A stretch of DNA of 64,000 nucleotides from Pseudomonas jinjuensis (GCF_900103845.1 NZ_FNIJ01000009.1:175927-239926), one strand, 5' to 3'. Shown: positions 47,238 through 57,201, counted from the stretch's first letter. Notes: generated by a model from the letters alone, not told the origin. Numbers and translations: made by a program.

Positions 47238-47265
47238 AGATAAGGACTACGAAACGCTTTTCAAG
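47238..47265 (-). promoter_or_regulatory. Sigma-32-like heat-shock promoter of ibpA
   Basis: Minus strand CTTGAAA (-35), 13 bases, CCTTATCT (-10). The -35 is a perfect RpoH match and the -10 a partial one (consensus CCCCATnT). The predicted transcript leader of about 84 nt contains the thermometer. Confidence 0.65.
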
Positions 47266-47294
47266 ACTGCCGTTCGTCGAGGAGGAATCCCTTC

Positions 47295-48038
47295 ATGAAA
47301 GTCATGCTGATCACCGGCGCCAGCCGGGGCATCGGTGCCGCCACCGCGCTGCTCGCCGCCGAACGCGGCTATGCGGTGGGCATCAACTACCACCGCCAGC
47401 GCGAAGCCGCCGAGGCCCTGGCGCAACGGATCGAGGCCGCCGGCGGACGTGCCGTGGCGATCGGCGCGGACGTTTCCAGCGAAGAAGATGTGCTGCGCAT
47501 GTTCCGCGAACTGGACCAGTCCCTCGGCCGGCTCGACGTGCTGGTCAACAACGCCGGCATTCTGGAACAGCAGATGCGCCTGGAGAACATGGATGCCGCG
47601 CGCCTGCAGCGGGTCTTCGCGATCAACGTCACCGGCAGCTTCCTCTGCGCCCGCGAGGCGGTGAAGCGCATGTCGATCCGCCACGGCGGCAAGGGCGGCA
47701 GCATCGTCAACGTCTCCTCCATGGCCTCGCGCCTGGGCTCGCCCAACGAGTACGTCGACTACGCGGCGGCGAAAGGCGCCATCGACAGCATGACCATCGG
47801 CCTGTCGAAGGAAGTGGCCGCCGAGGGCATCCGCGTCAATGCGGTGCGGCCGGGGCTGATCGACACCGAGATCCACGCCAGCGGCGGCGAACCGGGCCGG
47901 GTCGAACGGCTGAAGTCGGCGATTCCGCTGGGGCGCGGCGGCGAACCGGAAGAAGTGGCGCGGGCGATCCTGTTCCTCGCCTCGGACGAGTCCAGCTACA
48001 GCAGCGGGACCTTCATCGATGTGAGCGGCGGGCGGTAA
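47295..48038 (+). CDS. Short-chain dehydrogenase/reductase (3-oxoacyl-ACP reductase-like)
   Basis: 247-aa NAD(P)-dependent oxidoreductase. Glycine motif ITGASRGIGAA at residues 6-16, NNAGILEQQ, catalytic Ser and YVDYAAAKGA (Tyr/Lys), VRPGLIDTEIH, and FIDVSGGR at the C-terminus. GAGGAATCC ribosome binding site. Substrate unknown; divergent from ibpA. Confidence 0.88.
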   Translation: MKVMLITGASRGIGAATALLAAERGYAVGINYHRQREAAEALAQRIEAAGGRAVAIGADVSSEEDVLRMFRELDQSLGRLDVLVNNAGILEQQMRLENMDAARLQRVFAINVTGSFLCAREAVKRMSIRHGGKGGSIVNVSSMASRLGSPNEYVDYAAAKGAIDSMTIGLSKEVAAEGIRVNAVRPGLIDTEIHASGGEPGRVERLKSAIPLGRGGEPEEVARAILFLASDESSYSSGTFIDVSGGR

Positions 48039-48066
48039 TCGCGTAGCGAGTCGCCCCCAGGAATGC

Positions 48067-48149
48067 GCAGGGTGGATGGCGCTTTTCCATCCACCATTCC
48101 AGCCCCGGCACGTGGGAATGGTGGATCGATAGAGCTGATCCACCCTACG
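48067..48149. repeat. CGTAGGGTGGAT inverted repeat
   Basis: GCAGGGTGGATGGCGC at left and GCTGATCCACCCTACGG at right enclose CATCCACCATTCC...GGAATGGTGGATCG, a nested inverted repeat of the family also at 13704, 21387 and 61062. The REP half-element GGAGCGGGCCATACCCGC lies just after it (48197-48220). Confidence 0.75.
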
Positions 48150-48196
48150 GTCCGTGTCGCCGACGAGTTGTGCAAGGTGGGTGAGACCCGCCCCGC

Positions 48197-48220
48197 CGTA
48201 GGAGCGGGCCATACCCGCGA
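48197..48220. repeat. REP half-element
   Basis: One arm of the GGAGCGGGCCATGCCCGC family, with one base changed (CATACCCGC), 10 bases from the dusC stop. No partner arm is visible nearby. Confidence 0.65.
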
Positions 48221-48230
48221 CCCTACCCAA

Positions 48231-49196
48231 TCAGGCCGCCAGCTCCCCGAGCGCCTCCCCCAGCAGCAACCGGTCCAGCCGCTCGCAATCGCTCTCGCGG
48301 CGGGCCACGGCGAACAGTTCGAGCGCTTCCGGATAGCTGCGGGTGAGCATGCCCAGCCACTGCTTCAGCCGCCCCGGGGCATAGCGCGGCGCCAGCTTGC
48401 GCCGGGCCTGGCGCCAGAAATCGTCGAGCAGCAGGCGGACTTCGGTCCAGGGCATTTCCGCGACCTCGCGACCGTCGCGCCAGGCGGCGATCTGCCGGGC
48501 CAGGTCCGGGCGGGACACCAGGCCGCGGCCGAGCATGATGTCCTCCACCCCGCTGATCTCCCGGCAGCGCAGGTAATCGGCCAGGGTCCAGACCTCGCCA
48601 TTGGCGAACACCGGCACCGGCACCGCCTCGGCGACCCGCGCCACCCATTCCCAGTGCGCCGGCGGCTTGTAGCCGTCGACCTTGGTCCGCGCGTGCACCA
48701 CCACGTGCGCCGCCCCACCATCGGCCAGGGCGCGGGCGCAATCCAGGGAGCCGTCCGGACTGTCGTAGCCCAGGCGCATCTTGGCGCTCAGCGGGATCGC
48801 CTGCGGCACGGCACGGCGCACCGTCTCGACGATCCGGTGCATCAGCTCCGGCTCCTTGAGCAGCACGGCGCCGCCGCGGGAGCGGTTCACCGTCTTGGCC
48901 GGGCAGCCGAAATTCAGGTCGATCACCGGCGCGCCCAGTTCGCAGGCGAGCGCGGCGTTTTCCGCCAGGCACTGCGGATCGGAACCGAGCAGTTGCACGC
49001 GCATCGGCGTCCCCGCACAGGTACGGCTTCCCCGCTCCAGCTCGGGCGCGAGCTGGAGGAAGGCCGACGGCGGCAACAGCCGGTCGTTGATGCGGATGAA
49101 TTCGGTAACGCACCAGTCGATGCCGCCGACACGGGTCAGCACATCGCGAAGAATGTCGTCTACCAGCCCCTCCATGGGAGCCAGGGCGATTTGCAC
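48231..49196 (-). CDS. dusC: tRNA-dihydrouridine(16) synthase DusC
   Basis: FMN enzyme reducing uridine in the tRNA D-loop; 321 aa from a GTG start ([20 protein letters not shown]), with GAGGT upstream. The catalytic Cys98 is in [19 protein letters not shown]; flavin-binding segments are [10 protein letters not shown] and [19 protein letters not shown] and [10 protein letters not shown] are typical of the DusC subgroup. The longer upstream frame has no family resemblance. Confidence 0.93.
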   Translation of the reverse strand: MQIALAPMEGLVDDILRDVLTRVGGIDWCVTEFIRINDRLLPPSAFLQLAPELERGSRTCAGTPMRVQLLGSDPQCLAENAALACELGAPVIDLNFGCPAKTVNRSRGGAVLLKEPELMHRIVETVRRAVPQAIPLSAKMRLGYDSPDGSLDCARALADGGAAHVVVHARTKVDGYKPPAHWEWVARVAEAVPVPVFANGEVWTLADYLRCREISGVEDIMLGRGLVSRPDLARQIAAWRDGREVAEMPWTEVRLLLDDFWRQARRKLAPRYAPGRLKQWLGMLTRSYPEALELFAVARRESDCERLDRLLLGEALGELAA

Positions 49197-49275
49197 GGAA
49201 GCCGGACCTCGAAACTGTGAAGGCCGCGGATTGTAGGAAAAGCGTCGCCCGGAGCAAAGCGCCAGGCGACGGAGA

Positions 49276-49725
49276 TCAGAGCGCCTCGACCGGAGCCGGC
49301 AACAGCGCCCGGCCGTAACCTTCGACGAACTCCGCCGGCATGCGCTTCGGCTTGCCGCTGGAGAGTTCGATGCAGACGAAGGTGGTCTGCGCGCGCAGCA
49401 GGGTCGCGGCATCGCTCGGGCGGACCAGCTGGAAATGCCGCTTCATCCGCAGGCGCTGGTCGGATTCGACGATCCAGGTGCCCATCTGCAATTCCTCGCC
49501 CTCGTAGGCGGCGAGGAGATAGTCGACCTCATGGCGAACCACGGCCATGGCGCGGTCCAGGCGGCGGTACTCGGCCAGGTCGAGCCCCAGGCGCTGCGAG
49601 TGGCGCCATGCGCAGCGCTCCAGCCAGCTCACGTAGACGGCGTTGTTGGCGTGGCCGAGGCCGTCGATGTCTTCGGCCTTGACCTCGATATCGATCACGA
49701 ACGGATCGGGCAAATCCCAACTCAT
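49276..49725 (-). CDS. Acyl-CoA thioesterase, 4-hydroxybenzoyl-CoA/YbgC type
   Basis: 149-aa hotdog-fold thioesterase from [28 protein letters not shown]. The catalytic Asp-containing loop is [22 protein letters not shown]. Further family matches are [22 protein letters not shown] and [20 protein letters not shown]. Substrate not evident. Upstream frame extension (to 50127) is antisense noise overlapping the hydrolase. Confidence 0.88.
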   Translation of the reverse strand: MSWDLPDPFVIDIEVKAEDIDGLGHANNAVYVSWLERCAWRHSQRLGLDLAEYRRLDRAMAVVRHEVDYLLAAYEGEELQMGTWIVESDQRLRMKRHFQLVRPSDAATLLRAQTTFVCIELSSGKPKRMPAEFVEGYGRALLPAPVEAL

Positions 49726-49864
49726 GCGTAGTACTCCAGGCTTCCGGCCGGGTCCGCCGGCCGGACGATTCATTCGGCGAGTGAATCGGTGACGGTTGCA
49801 GGCTGCCCAGTTTACAGGGCAGGCGCCGGACGTCACGGCCTGAGATGTGTTTTTCCGAGGGTTG

Positions 49865-50707
49865 TCAGCAAGCCAGCGCCAGCCGGGCCGAGCGCTCTTC
49901 CACGCGCTCCAGCAGTTCCAGCACCGCATCGGCCAGCGCCGGCTCGGCGAGCACGGCGTGGTGGCCGCCTTTCGGCAGGCGCAGCAGGCGGCTGTCGTCC
50001 CAGGCGGCGTGGATTTCGCCGGAGTCCTCCACCGGCACCACCCGGTCATCCTCGGCGTGGACCACCAGCCCGGGCATATCCAGCTGATAGTGCGCCACGT
50101 CGATCTGCGCGGCCGCCATGCCGACATCCCGCTCGACCCGGCGAATGAAACGCGAGCGAGCTGCCGGCGGCAGTCCGACGAAGCGGGCGAAGCGGCGCAG
50201 CACGGAAATCACCCTGCTCGGCGAGGCGACCGTCACCAGCGCCTCGGTACGCAGACCGAGCTGGGTCGCCAGCAGAGCGCTGGAGCCGCCCATGGAATGG
50301 CCGATCACGGCGCGCAGCGGCGGCAGTTCGTCGGCGGCCTCCAGCAGCGCGCGGGCGAACAGCACCACGTTGGCTTCCTCGCCGGGAGAACGGCCGTGGG
50401 CCGGGCCGTCCAGCGACACCACCGAATAGCCGGCGCCGACCAGTTTCTCGATCAGCGCGGCGAACTGCGTCGGCCGCCCTTCCCAGCCGTGCATCAGCAG
50501 CACCGCGGGGCCGGAACCCCAGCGCAAGGCCGACAGGCCGAAACGCAGGGTGACCCGCTCGGCACTGGCCAGCAACGGCAGCTCCCAGTCACGCGGCGGA
50601 TATTCCTGGGGCGTCACGAACATCCTGTGCATCCGCCCGGCGACCCATTCCGGAGCGATACGCCCCACGACGCCATTGATTCCCCGAACCCAGGCCAAGC
50701 TGCTCAT
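49865..50707 (-). CDS. Alpha/beta hydrolase
   Basis: 280-aa hydrolase with nucleophile elbow GHSMGG (Ser138), oxyanion region LMHGWEGRP, acid in VVHAEDDRVVP and His in LPKGGHHAVL. No signal peptide. Substrate unknown. It starts 13 bases after the TetR gene and is very likely controlled by it. Confidence 0.88.
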   Translation of the reverse strand: MSSLAWVRGINGVVGRIAPEWVAGRMHRMFVTPQEYPPRDWELPLLASAERVTLRFGLSALRWGSGPAVLLMHGWEGRPTQFAALIEKLVGAGYSVVSLDGPAHGRSPGEEANVVLFARALLEAADELPPLRAVIGHSMGGSSALLATQLGLRTEALVTVASPSRVISVLRRFARFVGLPPAARSRFIRRVERDVGMAAAQIDVAHYQLDMPGLVVHAEDDRVVPVEDSGEIHAAWDDSRLLRLPKGGHHAVLAEPALADAVLELLERVEERSARLALAC

Positions 50708-50719
50708 GCCAGCACCTCC

Positions 50720-51259
50720 TCAGATCACCGCCTTCTTCGCGGCACGCAGGACACGGTCGGACAGGTCGCCCGGGCCAAGCGCCCGGGCAAGAGCCAGTCC
50801 ACCCACCATCAGAGCCATATCGGCCAGCACGGCATCCGCCTCTTCGGGACGCCCCGCCAACTCCGCAGTCATCAGCTCCATGTGCTCGACCAGGGCCTGG
50901 CGGAAGCCTTCCGGCAGGTTCGCCACCTCGGCCAGGGAACTGGGAATCGGGCAACCTTCGTCCTCGCTGTCGCGGTGCTTGCGCGACAGGTAGAACGCAG
51001 CGACCAGCGCCCGCCGCTCGGCGGAGGACAAGGCCGGATCGAGGTTCTTCAGCAGCGCCCGGCGTGTACAGAGCAATTGCCGGAAGGCCTCCAGCATGAG
51101 GGCGTCCTTGCTCTCGAAGTGGGCATAGAAACCACCGACGGTCAGCCCCGCCGCGCCCATCACCTCGCCAACGCTGGGCTCGACGGGCCCGTGCTTGAGC
51201 AGTGCCGAGGATGCGGCATCGAGGATGCGTTCACGGGTCTGGGCCTTCTTGTCGCTCAT
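50720..51259 (-). CDS. TetR-family transcriptional regulator
   Basis: 179 aa from MSDKKAQTRERILDAASSALLKHG; a GTG 18 bases upstream with AGGAAGG is an equally good start. HTH at about residues 8-55 (SVGEVMGAAGLTVGGFYAHFESKDALM), followed by an all-helical ligand domain. It precedes the hydrolase gene in one unit and has an AT-rich palindrome immediately upstream, suggesting autorepression. Confidence 0.88.
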   Translation of the reverse strand: MSDKKAQTRERILDAASSALLKHGPVEPSVGEVMGAAGLTVGGFYAHFESKDALMLEAFRQLLCTRRALLKNLDPALSSAERRALVAAFYLSRKHRDSEDEGCPIPSSLAEVANLPEGFRQALVEHMELMTAELAGRPEEADAVLADMALMVGGLALARALGPGDLSDRVLRAAKKAVI

Positions 51260-51297
51260 GGTTTTCCTGTCGCTCACGGTTGCCTTCCTGCCAAAAA

Positions 51298-51327
51298 TAT
51301 TATGATAGAAATATTATTCTCATAATA
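51298..51327. promoter_or_regulatory. Candidate TetR operator
   Basis: TATTATGA (51298-51305) and TCATAATA (51320-51327) are perfect 8-base inverted arms, 14 bases apart, in a locally AT-rich stretch 40-70 bases upstream of the TetR start. Position suggests the autoregulatory site. Confidence 0.55.
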
Positions 51328-51383
51328 AAAATCGGCAAGCGCTGAGTGCGACCATTGGTCGGAGGATTTTCGGGGAGCGGAAA

Positions 51384-51416
51384 AACAAAAGGGCCACTCG
51401 AAGAACGAGTGGCCCT
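51384..51416 (-). terminator. Rho-independent terminator after tRNA Glu/Ala cluster
   Basis: 11-bp stem AGGGCCACTCG/CGAGTGGCCCT with loop AAGAA, followed on the minus strand by TTTGTTTTTCC. Confidence 0.88.
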
Positions 51417-51440
51417 ATAGGCCCCGCAGAGCGGGAAAAT

Positions 51441-51516
51441 TGGCGTCCCCTAGGGGACTCGAACCCCTGTTACCGCCGTGAAAGGGCGGTGTCCTAGGCC
51501 ACTAGACGAAGGGGAC
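51441..51516 (-). tRNA. tRNA-Glu (TTC)
   Basis: 76-nt cloverleaf GTCCCCTTCGTCTAGTGGCC..., anticodon TTC in CCTTTCACGG, encoded CCA. Identical to the copy at 51679. Confidence 0.96.
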
Positions 51517-51557
51517 GGAACCTTCGAAGAAATCCACGAACGTGGATTCTGGCAATT

Positions 51558-51633
<76 letters not shown>

Positions 51634-51678
51634 AGAACAACTCTGGCTGACGATGCATGAACATCGTCGCTGGAATAG

Positions 51679-51754
51679 TGGCGTCCCCTAGGGGACTCGA
51701 ACCCCTGTTACCGCCGTGAAAGGGCGGTGTCCTAGGCCACTAGACGAAGGGGAC
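51679..51754 (-). tRNA. tRNA-Glu (TTC)
   Basis: Second tRNA-Glu copy, same sequence and encoded CCA, in the alternating Ala-Glu-Ala-Glu minus-strand array. Confidence 0.96.
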
Positions 51755-51817
51755 GCAAAACCTTCGATTTTCAGCCCTGGCAATTTCCTGGAAAATCACC
51801 AGAGATTACTGGGAATT

Positions 51818-51893
<76 letters not shown>

Positions 51894-52007
51894 GTCGGTT
51901 AGGACGGGCGGCATCTTATGATCGGGCAGGCACCCTGTCAACATTATTTTTTCTTAAAGCCCAAAAAATTTTCCGCAAGAACAACCACTTACCCCGCCCC
52001 ATCATGA

Positions 52008-52034
52008 AAACGGCCCGCACAGGGCGGGCCGTTT
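52008..52034 (-). terminator. Rho-independent terminator after gltX
   Basis: Stem AAACGGCCCGC/GCGGGCCGTTT with an ACAGG-type loop, followed on the minus strand by TCATGATG; short T-tract inside the stem. About 25 bases after the gltX stop. Confidence 0.75.
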
Positions 52035-52057
52035 ATCGTCTGGCTGGGGAAATCGGC

Positions 52058-53542
52058 TCAGCCGGGAATGGCGTCGCGAATCTTCTCCCACTCCTTGGCT
52101 TCCTTCTTCGACGCGCCGCCGAGCAGCTCCAGGGCCTGGCGCAGGCGATAGCGCGACAGGTCAGCGCCGAGGATCTCCATGGCGTCCAGCACCGACACCG
52201 AACTGGCCTGGCCGGTGATGGCCGGGAACATCAGCGGCATCACGTCACGCAGCTTGAGGCCCAGGTGCTCGGCCACCGCCTGGATGCAGCCAGTAATCTT
52301 CTCTTTTTCCCACTGGCGCAGCGCCTCCAGCTTCCATAGCAGCAGCTGCAGGACCTGGCGCACCTGGGTGGCGTCGAGCTTCTTGTGCTCGAACAGGCTG
52401 GCGTCCAGCTGCACTCCACCGCTGAAGAAGAAACCGGCGAGCGGCGCGATCTGGCTGAAGTTCTCCACCCTGCCCTGCACGTGCGGGGCGATCTTCATCA
52501 GGTATTCGGGATTCAGCGCCCACTTCTGCACTTCCCGGGCGAAGTCTTCCACCGCCAGTTCGCGGATCCACTGCCCGTTCAGCCAGGACAGCTTCTCCAG
52601 GTCGAAGATCGGCCCACCGAGGGAAACCCGCGACAGGTCGAAGTTCTCGATCATCTCGGCGAGGGTGAACTTCTCGCGCTCATCGGGCATCGACCAGCCC
52701 ATGCGGCCGAGATAGTTCAGCAGCGCCTGCGGCAGGTAGCCCATGCGCTCGTAAAAGGTGATGGAGGTGGGGTTCTTGCGCTTGGACAGCTTGCTCTTGT
52801 CCGGATTGCGCAGCAGCGGCATGTAGCACAGCACCGGCTGCTCCCAGCCGAAGTACTCGTAGAGCTTGATCAGCTTCGGCGCCGACGGTAGCCACTCCTC
52901 GCCGCGCAGGACGTGGGTGATGCCCATCAGGTGGTCGTCCACCACGTTGGCGAGGAAGTAGGTCGGCAGGCCGTCGGCCTTCATCAGCACCTGCATGTCC
53001 ATGCGATCCCACGGGATCTCGACGTCGCCGCGCAGCATGTCCGGCACCACGCAGACGCCCTCGGTCGGCACCTTCATGCGCACGACATGGGATTCGCCCG
53101 CAGCGATGCGGCTGGCCGCCTCTTCCTTCGACAGGTGCATGCACAGGCCGTCGTAGCGGGGGGTTTCCTTGCGCGCCTGCTGTTCGGCGCGCACCGCATC
53201 CAGGCGCTCCGGGGTGCAGAAGCAGGGGAAGGCGTGGCCCTTCTCGACCAGTTCGTCGGAGTACTTCTTATAGATGGCGCCGCGCTCGCTCTGCCGATAC
53301 GGGCCATGCGGGCCGCCGACGTCCGGGCCTTCGTCCCATTCGATGCCGAGCCAGCGCAGGGCGTCGAAGATCTGCTGTTCGGACTCGCGGGTGGAGCGCA
53401 GTTGGTCGGTGTCCTCGATGCGCAGGATGAACTGGCCGCCGTGCTGGCGGGCGAAGCAGAGGTTGAACAGCGCGATGTAGGCGGTGCCGACGTGCGGGTC
53501 GCCGGTGGGAGACGGCGCGATACGGGTGCGAACGGTGGTCAT
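52058..53542 (-). CDS. gltX: Glutamyl-tRNA synthetase GltX
   Basis: Class I aminoacyl-tRNA synthetase, 494 aa. HIGH-type motif HVGT at residues 17-20 in [24 protein letters not shown]-type KLSKR at 251-255, and a C-terminal helical anticodon-binding domain. Its substrate tRNA-Glu is encoded immediately downstream on the same strand, after a terminator. Confidence 0.97.
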   Translation of the reverse strand: MTTVRTRIAPSPTGDPHVGTAYIALFNLCFARQHGGQFILRIEDTDQLRSTRESEQQIFDALRWLGIEWDEGPDVGGPHGPYRQSERGAIYKKYSDELVEKGHAFPCFCTPERLDAVRAEQQARKETPRYDGLCMHLSKEEAASRIAAGESHVVRMKVPTEGVCVVPDMLRGDVEIPWDRMDMQVLMKADGLPTYFLANVVDDHLMGITHVLRGEEWLPSAPKLIKLYEYFGWEQPVLCYMPLLRNPDKSKLSKRKNPTSITFYERMGYLPQALLNYLGRMGWSMPDEREKFTLAEMIENFDLSRVSLGGPIFDLEKLSWLNGQWIRELAVEDFAREVQKWALNPEYLMKIAPHVQGRVENFSQIAPLAGFFFSGGVQLDASLFEHKKLDATQVRQVLQLLLWKLEALRQWEKEKITGCIQAVAEHLGLKLRDVMPLMFPAITGQASSVSVLDAMEILGADLSRYRLRQALELLGGASKKEAKEWEKIRDAIPG

Positions 53543-53590
53543 GAAGGCTCTCGTGCAAAGCGAAAGAAACAGCGCGGCCGATGACCGCGC

Positions 53591-54514
53591 TCATGGGCGC
53601 GATGTTATCAGGCGGGCCGCCCCCGGCTCCAGCCACTGGCCTTCCGTCACCGGCAGGCAACCGATGAGGAAGTCGAGGAAGGCCTTCACTTTCATCGCCT
53701 GGAAACGCCTCGAAGGATAGACCGCATAGATTTCCCCGGCCGGCAGCTGCACCTCCGGCAACAGCCGTACCAGCCGCCCCGCCTCGACCCAGGCGTCGAC
53801 GATCAGCTCGGGCAGCGCGGCGATTCCCGCCCCCGCCAGCACCGCCTCGCGGGCGAAGGTCACGTTGTTGCAGGACAGCACCCGCTGGCAGGGCACCTGC
53901 TCATCCGCCAGCGGCCAGTAGCGCTGGGAATCCTGCTGCAGCAGCACGCCGCGATGCCGCTCCAGGTCCCCCGGCCGTTCCGGCCGGCCATGCAGGCGGA
54001 TGTATTCGGGACTGGCGCACAGGCAGCGCTTGCTGATCAGCAGCCGGCGGGCGATCAGGGTGGAATCCTCCGGCTGGCCGACCATGATGGCGATGTCCAC
54101 GCCCTCCTCCAGCGGATCGACGATCCGCGAGGTCAGCTCCACTTCCGCGCTGATCTGCGGATACAGGCGCATGAAATCGCCGAGCACCCCGGCCAGGTAG
54201 ACCTGCCCGAACTCGATCGGCGAAGTGATGCGCAACTGGCCGGACGGCGCCTGCTGCAACTGCATCACCGCCTGCTCGGCCTCGGCGAAGTCGAGCATGA
54301 TCTGCCGGCAGCGGTCGTAGTACGCCTGCCCCACTTCGGTCAGGCGCAGCTTGCGCGTGGTGCGATTGAGCAGGCGCACCCCCAGGCGCTCCTCCAGCAG
54401 GGCGATGCGCCGGCTCACCGTCGATTTCTGCATGCCCATACTTTGCGCGGCCTGGGTAAAGCTGTGGCATTCCACGACCCGGGTGAAGATCAGCGCATCA
54501 TCCAGCCCCATCAT
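53591..54514 (-). CDS. LysR-family transcriptional regulator
   Basis: 307 aa of the CrgA/DHT-like LysR group: HTH at residues 4-60 (DDALIFTRVVECHSFTQAAQSMGMQKSTVSRRIALLEERLG), co-inducer domain from GQLRITSPIEFGQVYLAGVL. Two adjacent in-frame ATGs. It is divergent from the EmrAB-type pair with about 100 bases between, so it is the probable regulator. Confidence 0.87.
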   Translation of the reverse strand: MMGLDDALIFTRVVECHSFTQAAQSMGMQKSTVSRRIALLEERLGVRLLNRTTRKLRLTEVGQAYYDRCRQIMLDFAEAEQAVMQLQQAPSGQLRITSPIEFGQVYLAGVLGDFMRLYPQISAEVELTSRIVDPLEEGVDIAIMVGQPEDSTLIARRLLISKRCLCASPEYIRLHGRPERPGDLERHRGVLLQQDSQRYWPLADEQVPCQRVLSCNNVTFAREAVLAGAGIAALPELIVDAWVEAGRLVRLLPEVQLPAGEIYAVYPSRRFQAMKVKAFLDFLIGCLPVTEGQWLEPGAARLITSRP

Positions 54515-54617
54515 TGTTCCCTGTATGCAACAAAGTTTCCGAAGTGTAGCGGCTAGGGGCCACTGAGGAACACTGGTAGATTGGCAAGAATTTGCTCAAC
54601 CAAACGCTCGTTTTCCC

Positions 54618-55652
54618 ATGCCCACACAACTCAAGCGTCGCCTTTCCATTTTCCTCGTGCTGCTGTGCCTGGTAGCCGCCACCCTGCTCGGCCGCTGGTA
54701 TTTCATCGGCCGCTTCGTCGAGACCACCGACAACGCCTACGTGCAGGGCGAAATCACCCGTATCGCCAGCCAGCTCGGCGCACGCATCGAGGAGGTGCTG
54801 GTGCATGACAACCAGCATGTGGAGAAGGGCCAGTTGCTGGTCCGCCTGGAAGCCAGCGATTTCCAGCTCGCCCTGGACCGCGCCAAGGCGAGCCTTGCCA
54901 CCCGCGAGGCAGAACTGGCCCAGGCGCGCAGCAAGCTGAAAGGCCAGGCGAGCACGATCGCCGCCAGCGCAGCCGATCTGAATGCCAGCCAGGCCACCTT
55001 CGGCCGCGCCCAGATCGACCTGAACCGCGCCCAGGCCCTACGCAAGCCCGGCTACGTCTCCGAAGAGCGCGTCACCACCCTCACCGCCGACTCCCGCGTC
55101 GCCCGCTCCCAGGTGGCCAAGGCCGAGGCCGACCTGCGCGCCCAGCAGGTCCAGCGCGACACCCTGGGCGCCGACATCCAGCGCCTGGAAGCACAGATCG
55201 CCAGCGCCCGCACCGAGGTCGCCCAGGCCGAGATCAACCTGGCCCGCACGGAAATCCGAGCACCGGTAAGCGGCCTGGTCGGCCAGCGCAGCGCGCGGGT
55301 CGGCCAGTACGTGCAGAACGGCCAGGGACTGCTGTCGCTGGTGCCGGACGAAGGCATCTGGGTCCAGGCCAACTTCAAGGAAACCCAGGTCGGCCGCATG
55401 CGGCCGGGGCAGAAGGCGCGCCTGGTGCTGGACGCCTTCCCCGACCAGCCCATCGAAGGCGCCGTGGAAAGCCTGTTCGCCGCCTCCGGCGCACAGTTCA
55501 GCCTGCTGCCGCCGGACAACGCCACCGGCAACTTCACCAAGGTGGTGCAGCGCATTCCGGTGAAGATCACCTTCGCCGGCGACAACCCGCTGCAAGGCCT
55601 GATCCGCCCCGGCATGTCGGTGGAGGCCGAGGTCGAGTTCCGTGAGCACTGA
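54618..55652 (+). CDS. HlyD/EmrA-type efflux membrane-fusion protein
   Basis: Periplasmic adaptor of a tripartite efflux pump, 344 aa. N-terminal anchor helix (LSIFLVLLCLVAATLLGRWYF), lipoyl half-motif ETTDNAYVQGEITRIASQLGARIEEVLVHDNQHVEKGQLLVRLE, long coiled-coil hairpin (about 85-200), second lipoyl half IRAPVSGLVGQRSARVGQYVQNGQGLLSLV, then beta-barrel. Overlaps the transporter gene by 11 bases. Confidence 0.92.
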   Translation: MPTQLKRRLSIFLVLLCLVAATLLGRWYFIGRFVETTDNAYVQGEITRIASQLGARIEEVLVHDNQHVEKGQLLVRLEASDFQLALDRAKASLATREAELAQARSKLKGQASTIAASAADLNASQATFGRAQIDLNRAQALRKPGYVSEERVTTLTADSRVARSQVAKAEADLRAQQVQRDTLGADIQRLEAQIASARTEVAQAEINLARTEIRAPVSGLVGQRSARVGQYVQNGQGLLSLVPDEGIWVQANFKETQVGRMRPGQKARLVLDAFPDQPIEGAVESLFAASGAQFSLLPPDNATGNFTKVVQRIPVKITFAGDNPLQGLIRPGMSVEAEVEFREH

Positions 55653-57201
55653 TGTCCTCGTCCGGCCGACGGAGTCCGCCAGCCGCCGCGACTGGATCGC
55701 CGTGCTCAGCGTCATGCTCGGCGCGTTCATGGCGATCCTCGACATCCAGATCACCAATTCCTCGCTGAAGGACATCCAGGGCGCGCTCTCTGCCACCCTG
55801 GAGGAAGGCTCGTGGATTTCCACTTCCTACCTGGTGGCGGAAGTCATCATGATCCCGCTGACCACCTGGCTGGTGCAGCTGCTCTCGGCGCGGCGCCTGG
55901 CGGTGGTGATCTCCATCGGCTTCCTGATTTCCTCGCTGCTCTGCTCGCTGGCCTGGAACCTGGAAAGCATGATCGTGTTCCGCGCCCTGCAGGGCTTCAC
56001 CGGCGGTGCGCTGATCCCCCTGGCCTTCACCCTGTCGCTGCTCAAGCTGCCGGACCACCAGCGCGCCAAGGGCATGGCGCTGTTCGCCATCACCGCCACC
56101 TTCGCCCCCTCCATCGGCCCGACCCTGGGCGGCTGGCTGACCGAGAACTGGGGCTGGGAATACATCTTCTATATCAACGTGCCGCCGGGGCTGGTGATGA
56201 TCGCCGGCCTGCTCTACGGCCTGGAGAAGAAGGCGCCGCACTGGGAACTGCTCAAGCGCACCGACTATGCCGGCATCGTCACCATGGCCGTCGGCCTGGG
56301 CTGCCTGCAGGTGTTCCTCGAGGAAGGCCATCGCAAGGACTGGCTGGAATCCAGCCTGATCCTCAGCCTCGGCAGCATCGCCAGCATCAGCCTGATCCTG
56401 TTCGTGATCCTGCAGCTGTCGCGGCCCAGCCCGCTGATCAACCTGCGCATCCTCGGCAATCGCAACTTCGGCCTGGCCGGGATTGCCAGCGTCGGCATGG
56501 GCATGGGCCTGTATGGCTCGATCTTCGTGCTGCCGCTCTACCTTGCGCAGATCCAGGGCTACAACGCCATGCAGATCGGCGAAGTGATCATGTGGATGGG
56601 CTTCCCCCAGTTGCTGCTGATCCCGCTGGTGCCGCGGCTGATGAAGGTGGTGCCGCCGCGCTTCCTCTGCGCCATCGGCTTCTGCCTGTTCGCCTCGGCC
56701 AGCTTCTTCTCCGGGGTGCTCAACCCGGACTTCGCCGGGCCGCAGTTCAGCCACATACAGCTGGTCCGCGCCATGGGCCAGCCGCTGATCATGATCACCG
56801 TGTCGCTGATCGCCACCGCCTACATCCTGCCGCAGGACGCCGGCTCCGCCTCGGGGCTGTTCAACATCCTGCGCAACCTCGGCGGCGCGATCGGCATCGC
56901 CCTGCTCTCGACCCTGCTGGATAGCCGCGCCAAGGTCTATTACGACTACCTGCGCGAATCCGTGGTGCCGAGCAACGGCGCGGTGGACGAGCGCCTGGCG
57001 CAGCTCACCGCCCAGCTCGGCAGCCAGCAGGCGGCGCTGGGCAAGCTGAGCGAGATCGTGCACCAGCAGGCGTCGATCATGGCCTACAACGATGCCTTCC
57101 ACGTCATCGGCATCTTCCTCATGGTCGGCATGTTCGCCATCCTGCTGACCAAGCCGCTGCCGCCGGGCATGGGTACTTCGGCGGCCGCGGAAGCGCACTG
57201 A
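55642..57201 (+). CDS. MFS DHA2 (EmrB/QacA-type) multidrug efflux transporter
   Basis: Proton-driven exporter with about 14 hydrophobic helices, 519 aa. DHA2 features include the helix-1 motif VLSVMLGAFMAILDIQITNSSL, the loop-2/helix-5 region (RALQGFTGGALIPLAFTLSL) and PTLGGWLTENWGWEYIFYINVPPG, the drug-antiport motif region. Partner of the upstream adaptor; an outer-membrane channel gene is not adjacent. Convergent with uvrB, 10 bases apart. Confidence 0.92.
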   Translation: MSTDVLVRPTESASRRDWIAVLSVMLGAFMAILDIQITNSSLKDIQGALSATLEEGSWISTSYLVAEVIMIPLTTWLVQLLSARRLAVVISIGFLISSLLCSLAWNLESMIVFRALQGFTGGALIPLAFTLSLLKLPDHQRAKGMALFAITATFAPSIGPTLGGWLTENWGWEYIFYINVPPGLVMIAGLLYGLEKKAPHWELLKRTDYAGIVTMAVGLGCLQVFLEEGHRKDWLESSLILSLGSIASISLILFVILQLSRPSPLINLRILGNRNFGLAGIASVGMGMGLYGSIFVLPLYLAQIQGYNAMQIGEVIMWMGFPQLLLIPLVPRLMKVVPPRFLCAIGFCLFASASFFSGVLNPDFAGPQFSHIQLVRAMGQPLIMITVSLIATAYILPQDAGSASGLFNILRNLGGAIGIALLSTLLDSRAKVYYDYLRESVVPSNGAVDERLAQLTAQLGSQQAALGKLSEIVHQQASIMAYNDAFHVIGIFLMVGMFAILLTKPLPPGMGTSAAAEAH

